Positions 9,348 through 19,309 of a stretch of DNA of 64,000 nt are shown here, one piece after another. This DNA is from Chrysoperla carnea (Eukaryota; Arthropoda; Insecta; Neuroptera; Chrysopidae): the NCBI RefSeq assembly GCF_905475395.1, contig NC_058337.1:114756368-114820367 (forward strand). Direction: 5' to 3'. Each line of letters opens with the position of its first letter. Within the stretch, counting starts at the first letter, position 1. The notes below the pieces were generated by a model that did not search any database, was not told the origin of the DNA, and worked only from the letters and a program-made list of their open reading frames with translations. The translations under genes and the position numbers were made by a program.

Positions 9348-12231
9348 CTAGAAAATAAAAAATAAGGATTAATCCGCGGATTAAGTTCATGTATATTTTA
9401 TCAAATTTTGATAATTATTGATATCCGAATTTTTTGTATTTGGAACAGATAAATTATGATAGCGTGATATTTTTAATGACAAATTAAAAAATGATTGAAT
9501 ACTATTTCCTGGTGTTTTTCCAAATTTTATCAAAAGTAAATTAAAAATTGTTGGTAAAATAATTTAAGAAAGTATTTTGGATAGTAATCTTGCGTAAAAT
9601 TTTTTTGATTACAATTTTCTTATAAAAAAATTAATTATTATTTACTGTACCAATTATGGAATATTCATGACTTTTTTGCTTTAATAAAAGCTCATTCATT
9701 CATTATTTTACGAATAACTATAAAAACAATCAAGATAAATATTCATAGATTTGTTTGTATCTCTTTCTAGCAAAATATAATTTAATATTAATATTAAGTT
9801 CTAATGGCAAACATAATATATGATGTCAAATACTTCGCCCGATCTCTCTATCTAATATCTGTCTAATTAGTAGTTTTAAAATGCTTATATCATCCGTATT
9901 TCTCGGCCGATTTTAATTTTAATTTCACTTTTTGTCATGTCTTTAACGGTATTTTCATATTTTGTTAAAAAATTTCATGAATATTCCCTTTTCCTTTTAA
10001 GTATTGATTTTTATCCAAATCGAAAATATCACAAAATTTTTAACCCCGCCTTATTAAAATTAATCCCGCCTCAAAGTTTTTTGTCTCGCTTTATAGATTT
10101 GTCATTTGGAAAAGTCATAAAATATCTAGTTCACCTGACTATTAGACAAATATTTCTTAAGAAATTGCCAGGAATCAAACCGGGAAATTAATTTTATTTT
10201 GTGATCTAGGAATATCAGTAAAAAATTATGCATCCATACAATAAATTAACCCGATTTTTATATTTTTGGATCAAAATTATCTAGCACACAAAGTTTTCTC
10301 GAAATCATTTATTTAAAAAAAATACAATAATTCAAAAAGTATCTAATAATATTAACCAATTTTGAGAAATCTTTGTTAAATGTTAAGGTAGAAACTTTTG
10401 AGTGGAAAAGTTGGTAGAAAAGTGGTGAAAAATTAAACGTTCTTAAATTAATATTAGGAGAACATGTATTAAATATTTAATTATTTGTCTAGAGTATAAG
10501 GAGAGCATCTGTAAAAACTAAATAGCTTGCCCAATTAATTTATTAATTAAATTTATGATATTTTTTCGTACAAATTGTTTGTCTAGCATGATTTTCCTAA
10601 GCGGTACACTTTTAGACCGTGATTATATTTTTTATCAAACCTACACATGTTGCTTGAAGCTTGAAAATGAGGGGTGAATCATGGAATTTGATAAAAGAAT
10701 AAGGAAGATAAGGATAGGACAGAAAAAAATTTGCTAGAATAATAATATACTACATAACTGACCTTCTTCAACTAAATAATCAATCAATTCATCACTGATA
10801 CGTTGCAGTAAAGAATTCTTGTCATCTTCAATTTCCGCTTTAGCATACAAAACATCTACTTCCGTTGGATCGTCATTCATATATTCTAGACCTTTCATAC
10901 GAATACTTAATGGCCCAATATTCTCTAAAAGTTCACTAAAAATAATAAATAAATTTTAAATATCATATTAAATTGAAAGGTGCCTAAATCGTTCTCTTAT
11001 ACAGTTTTACAGGTAAAATTTTTCGGATGAGTTTATCGTAAATGAGATAGCGTAGATGAAATTGTTCACTGTCATATACAAAGAAGGGTCAAGGGACAAT
11101 GTAGCGAAAGTAGCTCAGTCGCCCTTGGTTTGGACCAAACAGACCCACAAGGAAAAGAGAGGGCTTCGCAGAAACATGGTATCGTTCAGTTAAAGATGAG
11201 GCAAAATAGGCTGAATTTTTTGGTAAAAACTGAAAGTTGTGGCTTCTAAAAAATTAAAACAATAAATGTAAGATGAAATACTGCTGTCCTGAACTAGGAA
11301 TTTACTCATTCAAGCCTGCCAATAAACTGCTGTATTTTAATCCAAATTCTTTGTCTTAACTTTACCGTGACAGGAGTAAAAATGCCCTTATAATTTCAAA
11401 TTAAAAACTTACTCCAAAATATTTAATTTTAGTTTCAAAAATAAATTTGAAATTTTTATAATATCCTCATTTCTAACGACCAATGTCCCGATAGTTAAAT
11501 GTAGTTTAAACGGATTCTGGAAAATTGTTGAATCAACTCCACGTATTTGTCCTAATCCCAGTACTTCTCGCTAAGAAACAAAAATTTATATAATAACCGA
11601 TTGAGAAATCCACTTTTGATAGAAAAAAAACCTTAAATCTATCGAAATTTTCTCTGATTATATCATTACTCATTGGAATTGAAATAAAATGTGTAAACGG
11701 TTGCTTAAATCGTGCATCCATTAAAACCATTTCAATACGGCGCTTGCATCGAGTTATTGCATTTGGCAAAGGACCAGTTAAAACTACACAACCATTTGGA
11801 TCGGTTTTTTGTGGTACTTTAATTGTCACACCTGTATCATTTTCCAATTTTCGGCGCATAGCTCCTTTAAAGCCAATTATACTACCATGAAGTGTCCTAA
11901 AATGACAATTTATATTCAAAAAATATATTTAAAAAAAATTTCGTAAAACTCACTTTGGCACCTTCATTTCTAAAGTAAATTGCCCATTTTCATCCTCATC
12001 CCAATCAATTTCTTCATCTTCATCTTCAGATAATTCATCCCAAATATCTATGTCTTCATATCGTTCAGTACCTTGGCTCTGTGCTTGACGAGATGTTTGT
12101 TGAGTTCTTTCTAATCCAGTTGGAGGTATTAGAAAACACATTTCAAAGTTACCAAAATCAATATTTTCTGTATCCCAATCAAATGGATTATTGAAAATAG
12201 GATCTATTGGATCATCTTGAGGTTGAATCAT
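9070..12231 (-). CDS. ASCC1: activating signal cointegrator 1 complex subunit 1 (ASCC1), five exons
   Basis: Complete gene, 383 aa, from five exons: 12231-11954, 11896-11632, 11570-11413, 10935-10763 and 9347-9070. Every junction has GT/AG borders and the frame is kept throughout (total 1152 coding bases with stop). ASCC1 is the small subunit of the ASCC complex (with the ASCC3 helicase) in nuclear alkylation-damage repair and stalled-ribosome handling. An acidic N-terminal stretch (about residues 60-80) precedes a KH domain with its GXXG loop GFKG at 101-104, then QPFTHFISIPM, then a 2H-phosphoesterase/AKAP7-like domain with both HxT motifs, KLHLT (HLT 205-207) and KLHVT (HVT 304-306). GLEYMNDDP and MNTLFRKD are strong family signatures. 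Length fits the family (human about 400 aa). ATG at 12231 is the first in-frame ATG. The zinc-finger gene starts divergently about 1 kb upstream. No broken exon or missing catalytic histidine. Confidence 0.95.
9764..9910 (+). repeat. dispersed repeat, copy 1 (ASCC1 intron 4)
   Basis: Matches 36553-36700 in the same orientation: ctttctagcaaaa, atggcaaacata, tatgatgtcaaatact, atatctgtc, attagtagttt and gtatttc recur in order with substitutions. No terminal repeats or ORF recognised. Lies inside ASCC1 intron 4. Confidence 0.55.
10763..10935 (-). CDS. ASCC1: ASCC1 exon 4
   Basis: Acceptor tttttag|TGAACTT. Encodes IRMKGLEYMNDDPTEVDVLY, conserved in ASCC1, and ends at GAAGAAG|GTCAGT (phase 1). Confidence 0.92.
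11413..11570 (-). CDS. ASCC1: ASCC1 exon 3 (first HxT motif)
   Basis: Acceptor tttcttag|CGAGAAG. Encodes VDSTIFQNPFKLHLTIGTLV and ends at TTGGA|GTAAGT (phase 2). Confidence 0.92.
11632..11896 (-). CDS. ASCC1: ASCC1 exon 2 (KH domain)
   Basis: Acceptor cattttag|GACACTT completes the split AAG codon. Encodes TLHGSIIGFKGAMRRKLE and the QPFTHF motif, and ends at AGATTTAAG|GTTTTT (phase 0). Confidence 0.92.
11954..12231 (-). CDS. ASCC1: ASCC1 exon 1
   Basis: Starts at ATG 12231. Encodes the acidic N-terminus (IDIWDELSEDEDEEIDWDED) and ends within the codon for K93 at donor CCAAA|GTGAGT (phase 2). Confidence 0.9.
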
Positions 12232-13241
12232 TATTTTCAAATCAAATTTCTAAATTAATGTCTCTTAAGAGAAAATAAAGATTTTTGCGTGAGTTCATAT
12301 GTCTCCATGAAAGGTATTATATCGAAGAAAACTTACAGTTTGTGTATTGATTTAGAAAATTCGGATTTTATGGGATTTCAATTTTTTTTACAACAAATAC
12401 AACACAACTGTCAAAATCAAATCGGGTAAATTTCAGTAATGAATATTCAAAGTTATAGATGTCGTATTTAAGAAACAGAGCACAGACGTATATACATATA
12501 GACTGGTAATAAAATATAATAAAAATCTCATTTTTTCTACTACGTTCGGTAACCCTACTTTCATGGCTACCATTTCTTTTTAGAAAAGTTGTCATCCCGG
12601 AGAGATTATTGATTATGATATCTGAATTGATTTCAAGTTAAAGATCAATTCAGTTTTTAAGATATTCCTAATATGCAGTGGTAAAATCTCGAGAATTTGT
12701 AAGAATTTTGGAAAATTTCCACGGATTTGCTTCTATTTCGGACAATTTTCAAAAAACTATTTTCAAGCTAAGATAATTTAATATATTTTATCTTTATCAA
12801 ACAGCGCTTTTTGACTAGGATCGAAGATATGTGATATTCTCTTAATTGAAGAATCATTTTGTAAATGAAAAGCGAAAGAAAAACGTGGATAATAGACCTT
12901 TTCATTTTAAAAAATGTTTACCTTTTGTTTCGGATAGTTTGTTAAATAACTAATGTGATAAAATGAATAAAAAATATCTTTTGCCTTTGTCCAACTTATT
13001 ACTGTCTGAACGAAAGTATAATGAATCGTAATTGAAATGAAAAGTTCTATTTGGGGACTATGTTTTAATACGTCTATGATTTTGACATTGCTGGATTCAT
13101 AGCAAAAACAAAAAGTTGAGCGAAAAGATATTCAATTTGAATTTGAAATTTTGTTTAATAAAATTGTTTCTACACGTTCACAATAGTTATTGATATGTCC
13201 ATGCTTTTTTAATAAAAATTTTTTATATAAAAATCAACAAA
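12232..13241. promoter_or_regulatory. divergent intergenic region between ASCC1 and the zinc-finger gene
   Basis: About 1 kb separating the start codons of two head-to-head genes, so it must carry both 5' ends unless either gene has distant 5' exons. A TATA-like ttttatataaaaatc lies just 5' of the zinc-finger ATG (about 13220-13234), too close to the ATG to be sure it is a promoter. No other element recognised. Confidence 0.4.
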
Positions 13242-14762
13242 ATGTCAAACGATTTATTGCATGATGAAAAGAATTGGATTAATGAAGAAGATATTAAACT
13301 TGAGTTTTTTACCGAGGAGGACATAAAACTTGAGTTGCAAATTAAAGAAGAAATATTAGATGAAAATTGTGTAGACGGTTATCAACAAATACAAAGTGTG
13401 GACAATAAATTACCAGATGATATAGCATCCATGAGGAAAAGTGTTTATATTATTGAGGAATCCATAAAACAAGAACATGAAATAGATAGTAAGTTAATAA
13501 TCAAAGATGAAATATTAGTAGAAAATAGTTCAGATGATGATCAACAAGCTCAAATTGTGAGAAAACAATCAACAGATGGTGAAACATTTATGAAGGAAAG
13601 TGTTCTAGGACGATCGACAAATGAATATTGTAAACGGGCTACAAGGAAAAAAAATTATTCTGAAAATAAGTGTGGTGTTTGTGGTATGATTTTTAAACTT
13701 AAATCTGATTTAGTTGAACATATTGAACATAGTCGAGTTCAAACGATGGAAAAATCATATTTATGTGATCGTTGTAATGAAACATTTACTCTAAAATGTG
13801 ATTTATATAAACATAAAAAACAAACTCATTTCGAATGTAGAATTTGTGGTATGGTATTAAAAGGTAAATACGCTTTGCCTAAACATGAACGACAGCATAT
13901 CGAAAAATCGTATTCGTGTGACGTCTGTAATGAATTATTTATCTCAAATATCACTTTATTGGAACATAAAGTAATTCATTCAAAAATACATTATACATGT
14001 AAAGTTTGTCAAAAAACATGTTCCAACAAAGATAATTTAGTTACACACCAAATAAATTGTTGTAAACGAATTTTCTTTCCGGAAAATAAGTGCGATTTTT
14101 GTGGGATAATATTTAAGCTTACATCCGATTTAATCACACATAGACGAATTCATACGGGCAAAAAACCATATTCATGTGATGTTTGTAATCAAACATTTAC
14201 CTATAAATTCGAATTGATTCAACATCAAGAAATTATTCATGGCACTCGTTATTCATGTGATCTTTGTGGTAAATCATTTAATCGAAAGCAAAATTTAACT
14301 AACCATAAACGAACTCACGGAGAGAAAACTTTCAGTTGCGACAAATGTGATAAAAGATTCATCTTCAAATGGAAATTCGATTTACACGAAATAATTCATA
14401 TGGATGAAAAACTCTTCACATGTGATGTTTGTGACAAAAGTTTTAGTTCCAGTCGCAATTTCTATTTACATAAACGGGAACATTCAATGCATAAATTGCA
14501 TGCATGTGAAATTTGTAATAAAAAATTCACTCAAAAATGTGAATTAGATAAACATAAAAAAAGTCATTTGGGTAAGATATGCGATGTTTGTGGCATAGTA
14601 TTTAAGCTGGTATCTGATTTAAACGATCATAAACGAATTCATACCGGAGAAAAATCGTATTCATGTGGTATTTGTTATAAATCATTTATCCTAAAATGTG
14701 ATATGATTACACATCAACAAATTCATTATATTTACCCCCGAAAGCATGTTAATAGGACATAA
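13242..14762 (+). CDS. C2H2 zinc-finger protein, 13 fingers
   Basis: Single-exon frame of 506 aa starting at an ATG preceded by caacaaa. Likely a nuclear DNA-binding regulator. The acidic N-terminus (1-143) has no recognisable ZAD but contains five psi-K-x-E sumoylation-type motifs (IKLE 18-21 and 28-31, IKEE 34-37, IKQE 75-78, IKDE 87-90). From C144 on there are 13 C2H2-type units, many joined by TGEK-like linkers (THTGKKPYSC, THGEKTFSC, IHTGEKSYSC). Finger 1 has an irregular His spacing and finger 5 ends NCC rather than with a second His. Finger pairs 1-2, 6-7 and 12-13 resemble one another (CG-IFKL-SDL followed by C--C---FILKCDL), pointing to block duplication. The stop falls shortly after finger 13, and more finger-like sequence follows in other frames. 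Orthology cannot be assigned by eye. Confidence 0.85.
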   Translation: MSNDLLHDEKNWINEEDIKLEFFTEEDIKLELQIKEEILDENCVDGYQQIQSVDNKLPDDIASMRKSVYIIEESIKQEHEIDSKLIIKDEILVENSSDDDQQAQIVRKQSTDGETFMKESVLGRSTNEYCKRATRKKNYSENKCGVCGMIFKLKSDLVEHIEHSRVQTMEKSYLCDRCNETFTLKCDLYKHKKQTHFECRICGMVLKGKYALPKHERQHIEKSYSCDVCNELFISNITLLEHKVIHSKIHYTCKVCQKTCSNKDNLVTHQINCCKRIFFPENKCDFCGIIFKLTSDLITHRRIHTGKKPYSCDVCNQTFTYKFELIQHQEIIHGTRYSCDLCGKSFNRKQNLTNHKRTHGEKTFSCDKCDKRFIFKWKFDLHEIIHMDEKLFTCDVCDKSFSSSRNFYLHKREHSMHKLHACEICNKKFTQKCELDKHKKSHLGKICDVCGIVFKLVSDLNDHKRIHTGEKSYSCGICYKSFILKCDMITHQQIHYIYPRKHVNRT

Positions 14763-14870
14763 ACAAATTCATTCGGTTGATAAAAAATTAGTATTGTGAT
14801 CTTTGTGGTACAATATTTCGGAATGTCTATTGTCACAACCTCCACAGATATCCGTCCCTATAATTTATAT
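14743..14870 (+). pseudogene. decayed extra zinc fingers downstream of the C2H2 gene
   Basis: In the +1 frame ESMLIGHKQIHSVDKK (from about 14740) looks like the second half of a finger. In the +2 frame YCDLCGTIFRN (from 14792) is the first half of another. They continue the array of the preceding gene but are separated by frameshifts and stops, so the gene's C-terminus was probably truncated by indels; a sequencing or assembly error is the alternative. Confidence 0.6.
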
Positions 14871-16754
14871 AACTAATATATAATATGTATGTTCATGCCT
14901 ATAATTTCAGACACGGATATTCATGGATATACAGTAAGAGTCGCGAATTGAGAATTTTTTTCGCCTGTGATCCACGGGTTGGCTATGCTTTTGATGATGG
15001 GGTAGAGTTAGCACGGGTGTGCGAGTTTTTTATTCCTTCCGTCCACCCTGTGGTGGTATCCATTCTGTAATCCTTAAAGGCACGGATAACATTGGCGGGT
15101 AGATATAGCAGCGCTCATAATATTTACACTTCCATTTCTTTTTAAATTTTAATTTAATCTATAAAAATTTTTATTTATAGAAGGTTCAGCAAGATTATTG
15201 AAAATATATCTTTTTAGCTCACATTTACTATAGATTACGTATGAGCTAGCAATTAATGACATATCAAAAATTCGGATTTTTATTCATATATTGCCATAAT
15301 GTCTGATCAACCTTAAGAAATTCTAAATAAATTATTTTTCTCTCATTTCAACAAAACTCAGTAAAAAAGAATTTTTACCATAAAAATTAAGAAATCGAAT
15401 TCCTTTGATGATTGGGTGTATAGTTTCTGAGATACGAAGAATCGCTCTTCGATCGATTTTTTGAATTTTTTTATTTAATAGTAAAATAAACTGGATTTTC
15501 ATGACCTTTATGGACTGGATTTCCATTAGGCACGATTCACATTCGTTGTCTAAGCATTTCGAATCCAATAGGCCTTCGATCCGATTTTTAAGGCAGTGAT
15601 AAGGATTACTGTTAATAAAAAGATTATAATTAATATGCTCACGAATTTTATTTTCTATTTACAATACATACACAAATTAGAACAAAAAATATCTTTGGTA
15701 TTCAAAACTAAAACAAAATGAAGCAAAACAATATAAAAAATTGTTTTTTTTTTTGCAATATAAAATTAATTAAAAATTATATGTACAAATTTTTGAAAAT
15801 AAAAACAGAATAAATTAAAATAAAATTGAAAATAAGTAAAAATTATATTTACAAATTATAGTCTCGTTAAAAAAATGCAACAATCTATAAAAAATTTATA
15901 AGTAATTGAATTTCGATTTTACTATATATCTTACTATAAATAGTTTTATATCAAAATACCAACATTCACTATCGAAATAGTTTTTCATAGAAAAATTTTT
16001 ATAGATGGCTGATTTTTTGAACGGGATATACATTCAATAAATGACAAAAATTTATGCACGTTTTTTTTGAGAAAAATGCTCGAGTGCAATAATTAATAGA
16101 GACTTTTATTTTGGCCTTTATATAAATTTGTTTTTAAATACTTTCGTAAATAAATAGACATAGATTTTTTTTAATAAAGAATTCTTTTTTAGTATCTTTG
16201 TATTTGTTTTTTATATTACATTATAAACTTTGGTTTCATTTTCACACATATTAAATAAATTAAATAGATTTTTTATTAGCTACGAGAAAGAAATTACGAG
16301 AAATTTGGTGTCTTTGATTGATAAAATGAAGTAAAAGTCAGCAGCTGCTCATTATTACAATTTTTGTTGGGTTAAAATAGTTAGCAGCCAATATAAAATT
16401 GTTTTCCGTTGCAAAAGGTTTTTGGTTAGGAAAAAGCTCAAAAAATTCCATCAAAAATGTTTCAGGGTTTGGTCTATCATGTTTGATTTCGAAAGAATTG
16501 GCGTTAATTTAATAATTCAAGAATTTTGCATAACAGTAGTACAAAATCGCGTAGGTGAGTATTTGTAACGAAATTTAAGGCCTTAAATGCGACAAATACC
16601 CAGTGGCGGATTCAATCTCAGAATTGACAAAAAACTTAATTGTGCCTTTTAAAAATTAGTAACTTTTAAAATTTTGAGCGTTCAAATGTTGCCTAGGTCT
16701 CATGGACTTAAGCCTAAAACCACCTCTACAAATACCATCGGTCAATAACCATAA
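14871..16754. other. intergenic DNA, no gene seen
   Basis: 14.9-15.1 kb is less AT-rich than its surroundings but shows no recognisable domain. The rest is A/T runs. A 16-base perfect palindrome, atttaaggccttaaat, lies near 16574. Confidence 0.45.
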
Positions 16755-16973
16755 TCACCAGATTTGATTCCGATTGACTTCATTTTATTCCCGGAACTAA
16801 ATTATCACTCTAATATACTTGTTTTGAGTCGAACGAGACCAAAATACTTTGAAAGTGCTGAAAGCGATAGAGTGAAGTGACTAAATAGGGGTTTCGAAGA
16901 CTGGAAAAAATACTGTGTTGCGACAATCGAGACAAAATTAGAAGACGACAAAATGATGATAATAAGTCGATAG
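16755..16973 (+). pseudogene. mariner-type transposase C-terminal relic
   Basis: One frame reads SPDLIPIDFILFPEL, a clear match to the SPDLAPADFFLFPKL motif that carries the last catalytic Asp of mariner transposases. The same frame continues through KYFESAESDRVK to a stop, then GFEDWKKYCVATIE, matching the F-x-x-W-K-x-x-x-C-I block near the transposase C-terminus. The N-terminal HTH and the first two catalytic Asp residues are not recognisable upstream, and no terminal inverted repeats were found, so it is an old fragment. Confidence 0.65.
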
Positions 16974-17143
16974 AAAACGGAGTGTTTTTTCAGTTTCCCC
17001 CAGGGCTTATATTTAAGCCAATAATATCTTTTGAGTTAAAAATTCCAAATTTCTCGTAAATAAATAAAAAAATTTGTACTTAAGAAACAAGAAAATACAT
17101 CAAAGAACATTTATAAAACAATTAGAGGAAAATTTTCTTTTCT

Positions 17144-17494
17144 TTATATATAGAAACAATTTTCATAATCTGAATATGAAGTACTGTTGACCAATTTCAT
17201 TGATGATGAAGATGGAAATTCATACTTGGTTTTGCTTGTTCCACTACATGGCATTGATGGCGGTTTCCGTAATGGATGCAATGAAGGTATTAATGACTGT
17301 TTTAAAGATGACTTCGGCGTAGCTGGTTGACTTTTACTTTCTACAAATTTTTGTTTTTCTGGTTCATCATTCCGTTTTGGCATTATTGGCGGTAATGACG
17401 TCAAGTGGTTTGTGGATGAATGTGGATGTTGTTTTGTTGATGTGTTACTAGTCGTACCACTCGAAATTGTTGATAAATCATGTGTCCAATTAAA
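17144..17494 (-). CDS. rau: RA-domain gene last exon, PDZ ligand
   Basis: Acceptor tagtttcag|TTTAATTGG, phase 0. 116 codons of low-complexity Ser/Thr/Pro/Lys-rich tail, ending SDYENCFYI and TAA at 17146-17144. Confidence 0.85.
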   Translation of the reverse strand, partial: FNWTHDLSTISSGTTSNTSTKQHPHSSTNHLTSLPPIMPKRNDEPEKQKFVESKSQPATPKSSLKQSLIPSLHPLRKPPSMPCSGTSKTKYEFPSSSSMKLVNSTSYSDYENCFYI

Positions 17495-19309
17495 CTGAAA
17501 CTAAATACCATACAAAATTTAATCTGTTTTTATAAAGATGATTGTAAAATTAAATATAATTTATATCAGTTGCCTACGAGCGTTCTAGTTCAAGCATAAA
17601 TGAATCAAGAACCGTAAGAAATTGTTGGGAGCGTAAATTAACAAAGGATGGGATTTCCTCGGTTTCTAAAGTCTGTGTAATGTCCAAAGAAGCTGATTGA
17701 TATTCGGGCTGTACCTATTAATTTTTGAACTAGAATAAGCTTATTAACAATATCAGTGTTTGAACATCAACATATTTTAAATCAGCGAAGTCCTCAAAAA
17801 ATCGATAATTAAAGTGGGTGAGCCTTCGTTTACAAAGAGGTGAACAGTGACTGCGATGAAGAATCAACGCTTTCTTTCTTTAGTGCACCGGTAGGCCTAA
17901 ACGTATAGCAGGTTTGACTTTTAGCCAATTCCTCGCAATTCCCAGGAACACTTTCGAATATGCTATGCTTAAATGTACCTCGCACTACCACAGTCACGTT
18001 CTTTGTCCCATTGAATGTTGGAAGAAGTTGAGGAAGAAGTAATTACAATATTTTATATTTCACGGATAATAAGAGGAAGCCTCAAAAGGGAGAATATTTC
18101 CTCTAAATATCTCTGATCGATTGTGCACTTGGAAGCACTGATTTTAGCCGAGTTTTAATTGAATGCAAGGCATACATGGTAGTAGATTTAAAGTCACACA
18201 AAAAATATTATGGCACAATACTAGGGAGAATAAATAAATAAAAATGTCTCTAGCATACCTTTCGTCTGCTTAATGGCCGATAATCTGGATTACGTCTGAT
18301 TAAGAAATGGCATGGTAACTGCCACGATTGTTGAACCAGTAATGGTCTATCGTCTGGGTGTAATTTCCGTTGTTGTTCACGATCATTGCTGACTTCATAT
18401 AAAGAAAATTGTTCAATTGGTTCTGAACTTCCATAGCAACTTAACAATAATGCAATTAATTCATCGGATGTTGTTCGGGCACTGATTAAAAGACTCTTAT
18501 ATTGAGAGTTGCTCATCAATGCTGAATCATAAACTTTTACTAACCCACCACGTCGGGTTTGTAATGAAAATCTGAAACAAATAAGAAAATATTATCATTT
18601 TTTATAAACTACTGGAACAGTGTTAAGGATGTACGAGCGCCGGGCAATTTTAGATAAGAGGCTTGATTTTTTTTATATGAAGTTGGAAAAGTCTAAATCA
18701 ATTCTGAAAATTATAATCGGGGGTTGCCCGATTATTTACACGAAGGTACAAATAATTTCAACCACAAGTTTAAACTTGCCTTGGTGCTCGCCCTACCTTA
18801 AAAAGAAAAAAATTACAATTTTCTTCGTTTCTCAGAAAATAGAAGTTTTCAGATTTAGAAGACTTTTTTGCCGGGAACATCTTTAAATTAGCATAAAAAA
18901 CAAAGAGAAACTTACTTTGAATCCCCTCGAGGATGACATGATTGCAAAACTGCAGGTCGCGCATCTTCATCCAACGCTAGTTGTGTTCGAACACCAGCTT
19001 TTCGTACTGTAACTTCCATCGACAGGTAAAATAATCTTGGATCTCGATGACGCATTTTATATTTATTCAACAAAGTTGTGACCACTTCTTTGCAAGTTGT
19101 TTGAAATGTTATGCTCAATGTTTTGTATTCGATATCCGGTCGTAAACATTTCGCATACACTTTAATTGTCGTCTGAAACAAAGAAAAATAATTTTATGAA
19201 CACACTTTGCAAGAAAATTCGGGGGAAATTATTTTACATGAATATTTCGTGCTGCACACTTAATTTTGATTTCGTTACAACAATTATGCTCTTCGAAAAC
19301 GGTAAACAT
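17144..19309 (-). CDS. rau: two-RA-domain Ras-association protein, rau-like, short-form model
   Basis: Four-exon model of 330 aa: 19309-19238, 19172-18916, 18571-18259, 17494-17144, all GT/AG and frame-consistent. Tandem Ras-association domains: RA1 covers TTIKVYAKCLRPDIEYKTLS through LQSCHPRGDSK, and RA2 covers GGLVKVYDSALM to FLIRRNPDYRP. A Ser/Pro/Lys-rich tail follows (KPPSMPCSGTSKTKYEF region). The protein ends CFYI, a class II PDZ ligand (hydrophobic at -2 and 0). Two RA domains plus a C-terminal class II PDZ ligand is the layout I know for Drosophila Rau, a scaffold giving positive feedback in EGFR/FGFR signalling; by family, it would bind Ras-type GTPases at the membrane. The first exon (MFTVFEEHNCC...) may be one of two alternative starts; the other candidate lies at 56.6 kb. 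The symbol rests on architecture and remembered similarity, not a search. Confidence 0.75.
18259..18571 (-). CDS. rau: RA-domain gene exon, RA1 end and RA2
   Basis: Acceptor tttgtttcag|ATTTTCA completes the split Lys codon. Encodes FSLQTRRGGLVKVYDSALM, the linker QYKSLLISARTTSDELIALL and LPCHFLIRRNPDYRPLSRRK. Donor AAAG|GTATGC, phase 0. Confidence 0.88.
18623..18801. mobile_element. TTAA-flanked MITE, internally deleted (copy f)
   Basis: 179 bp with TTAA at both ends. The left end TTAAGGATGTACGAGCGCC and the right end (reverse-complemented) TTAAGGTAGGGCGAGCACCA match the ends of the 387-bp element at 6503-6889 in reverse orientation. The middle of that element is missing, but shared internal pieces remain (aaattttcagaattgatttag, ataatcgg). 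It lies in the intron between the RA1 and RA2 exons. Confidence 0.75.
18916..19172 (-). CDS. rau: RA-domain gene exon, RA1
   Basis: Acceptor tttgtttcag|ACGACAATT. Encodes IKVYAKCLRPDIEYKTLSIT, KMRHRDPRLFYLSMEV and ARPAVLQSCHPRGDS. Donor TCAAA|GTAAGT, phase 2. Confidence 0.88.
19238..19309 (-). CDS. rau: RA-domain gene, candidate alternative first exon
   Basis: ATG at 19309 opens 24 codons (MFTVFEEHNCCNEIK... ending AARNIH) to donor CAT|GTAAAA, phase 0, matching the phase-0 acceptor at 19172. An in-frame TGA lies upstream, so translation would start here. The GTAAAA donor is weak. Confidence 0.5.

Noticed and set aside
15332-15568. Minus-strand 78-codon frame as a gene
   Set aside because: No domain and no upstream or downstream exon; composition is random.
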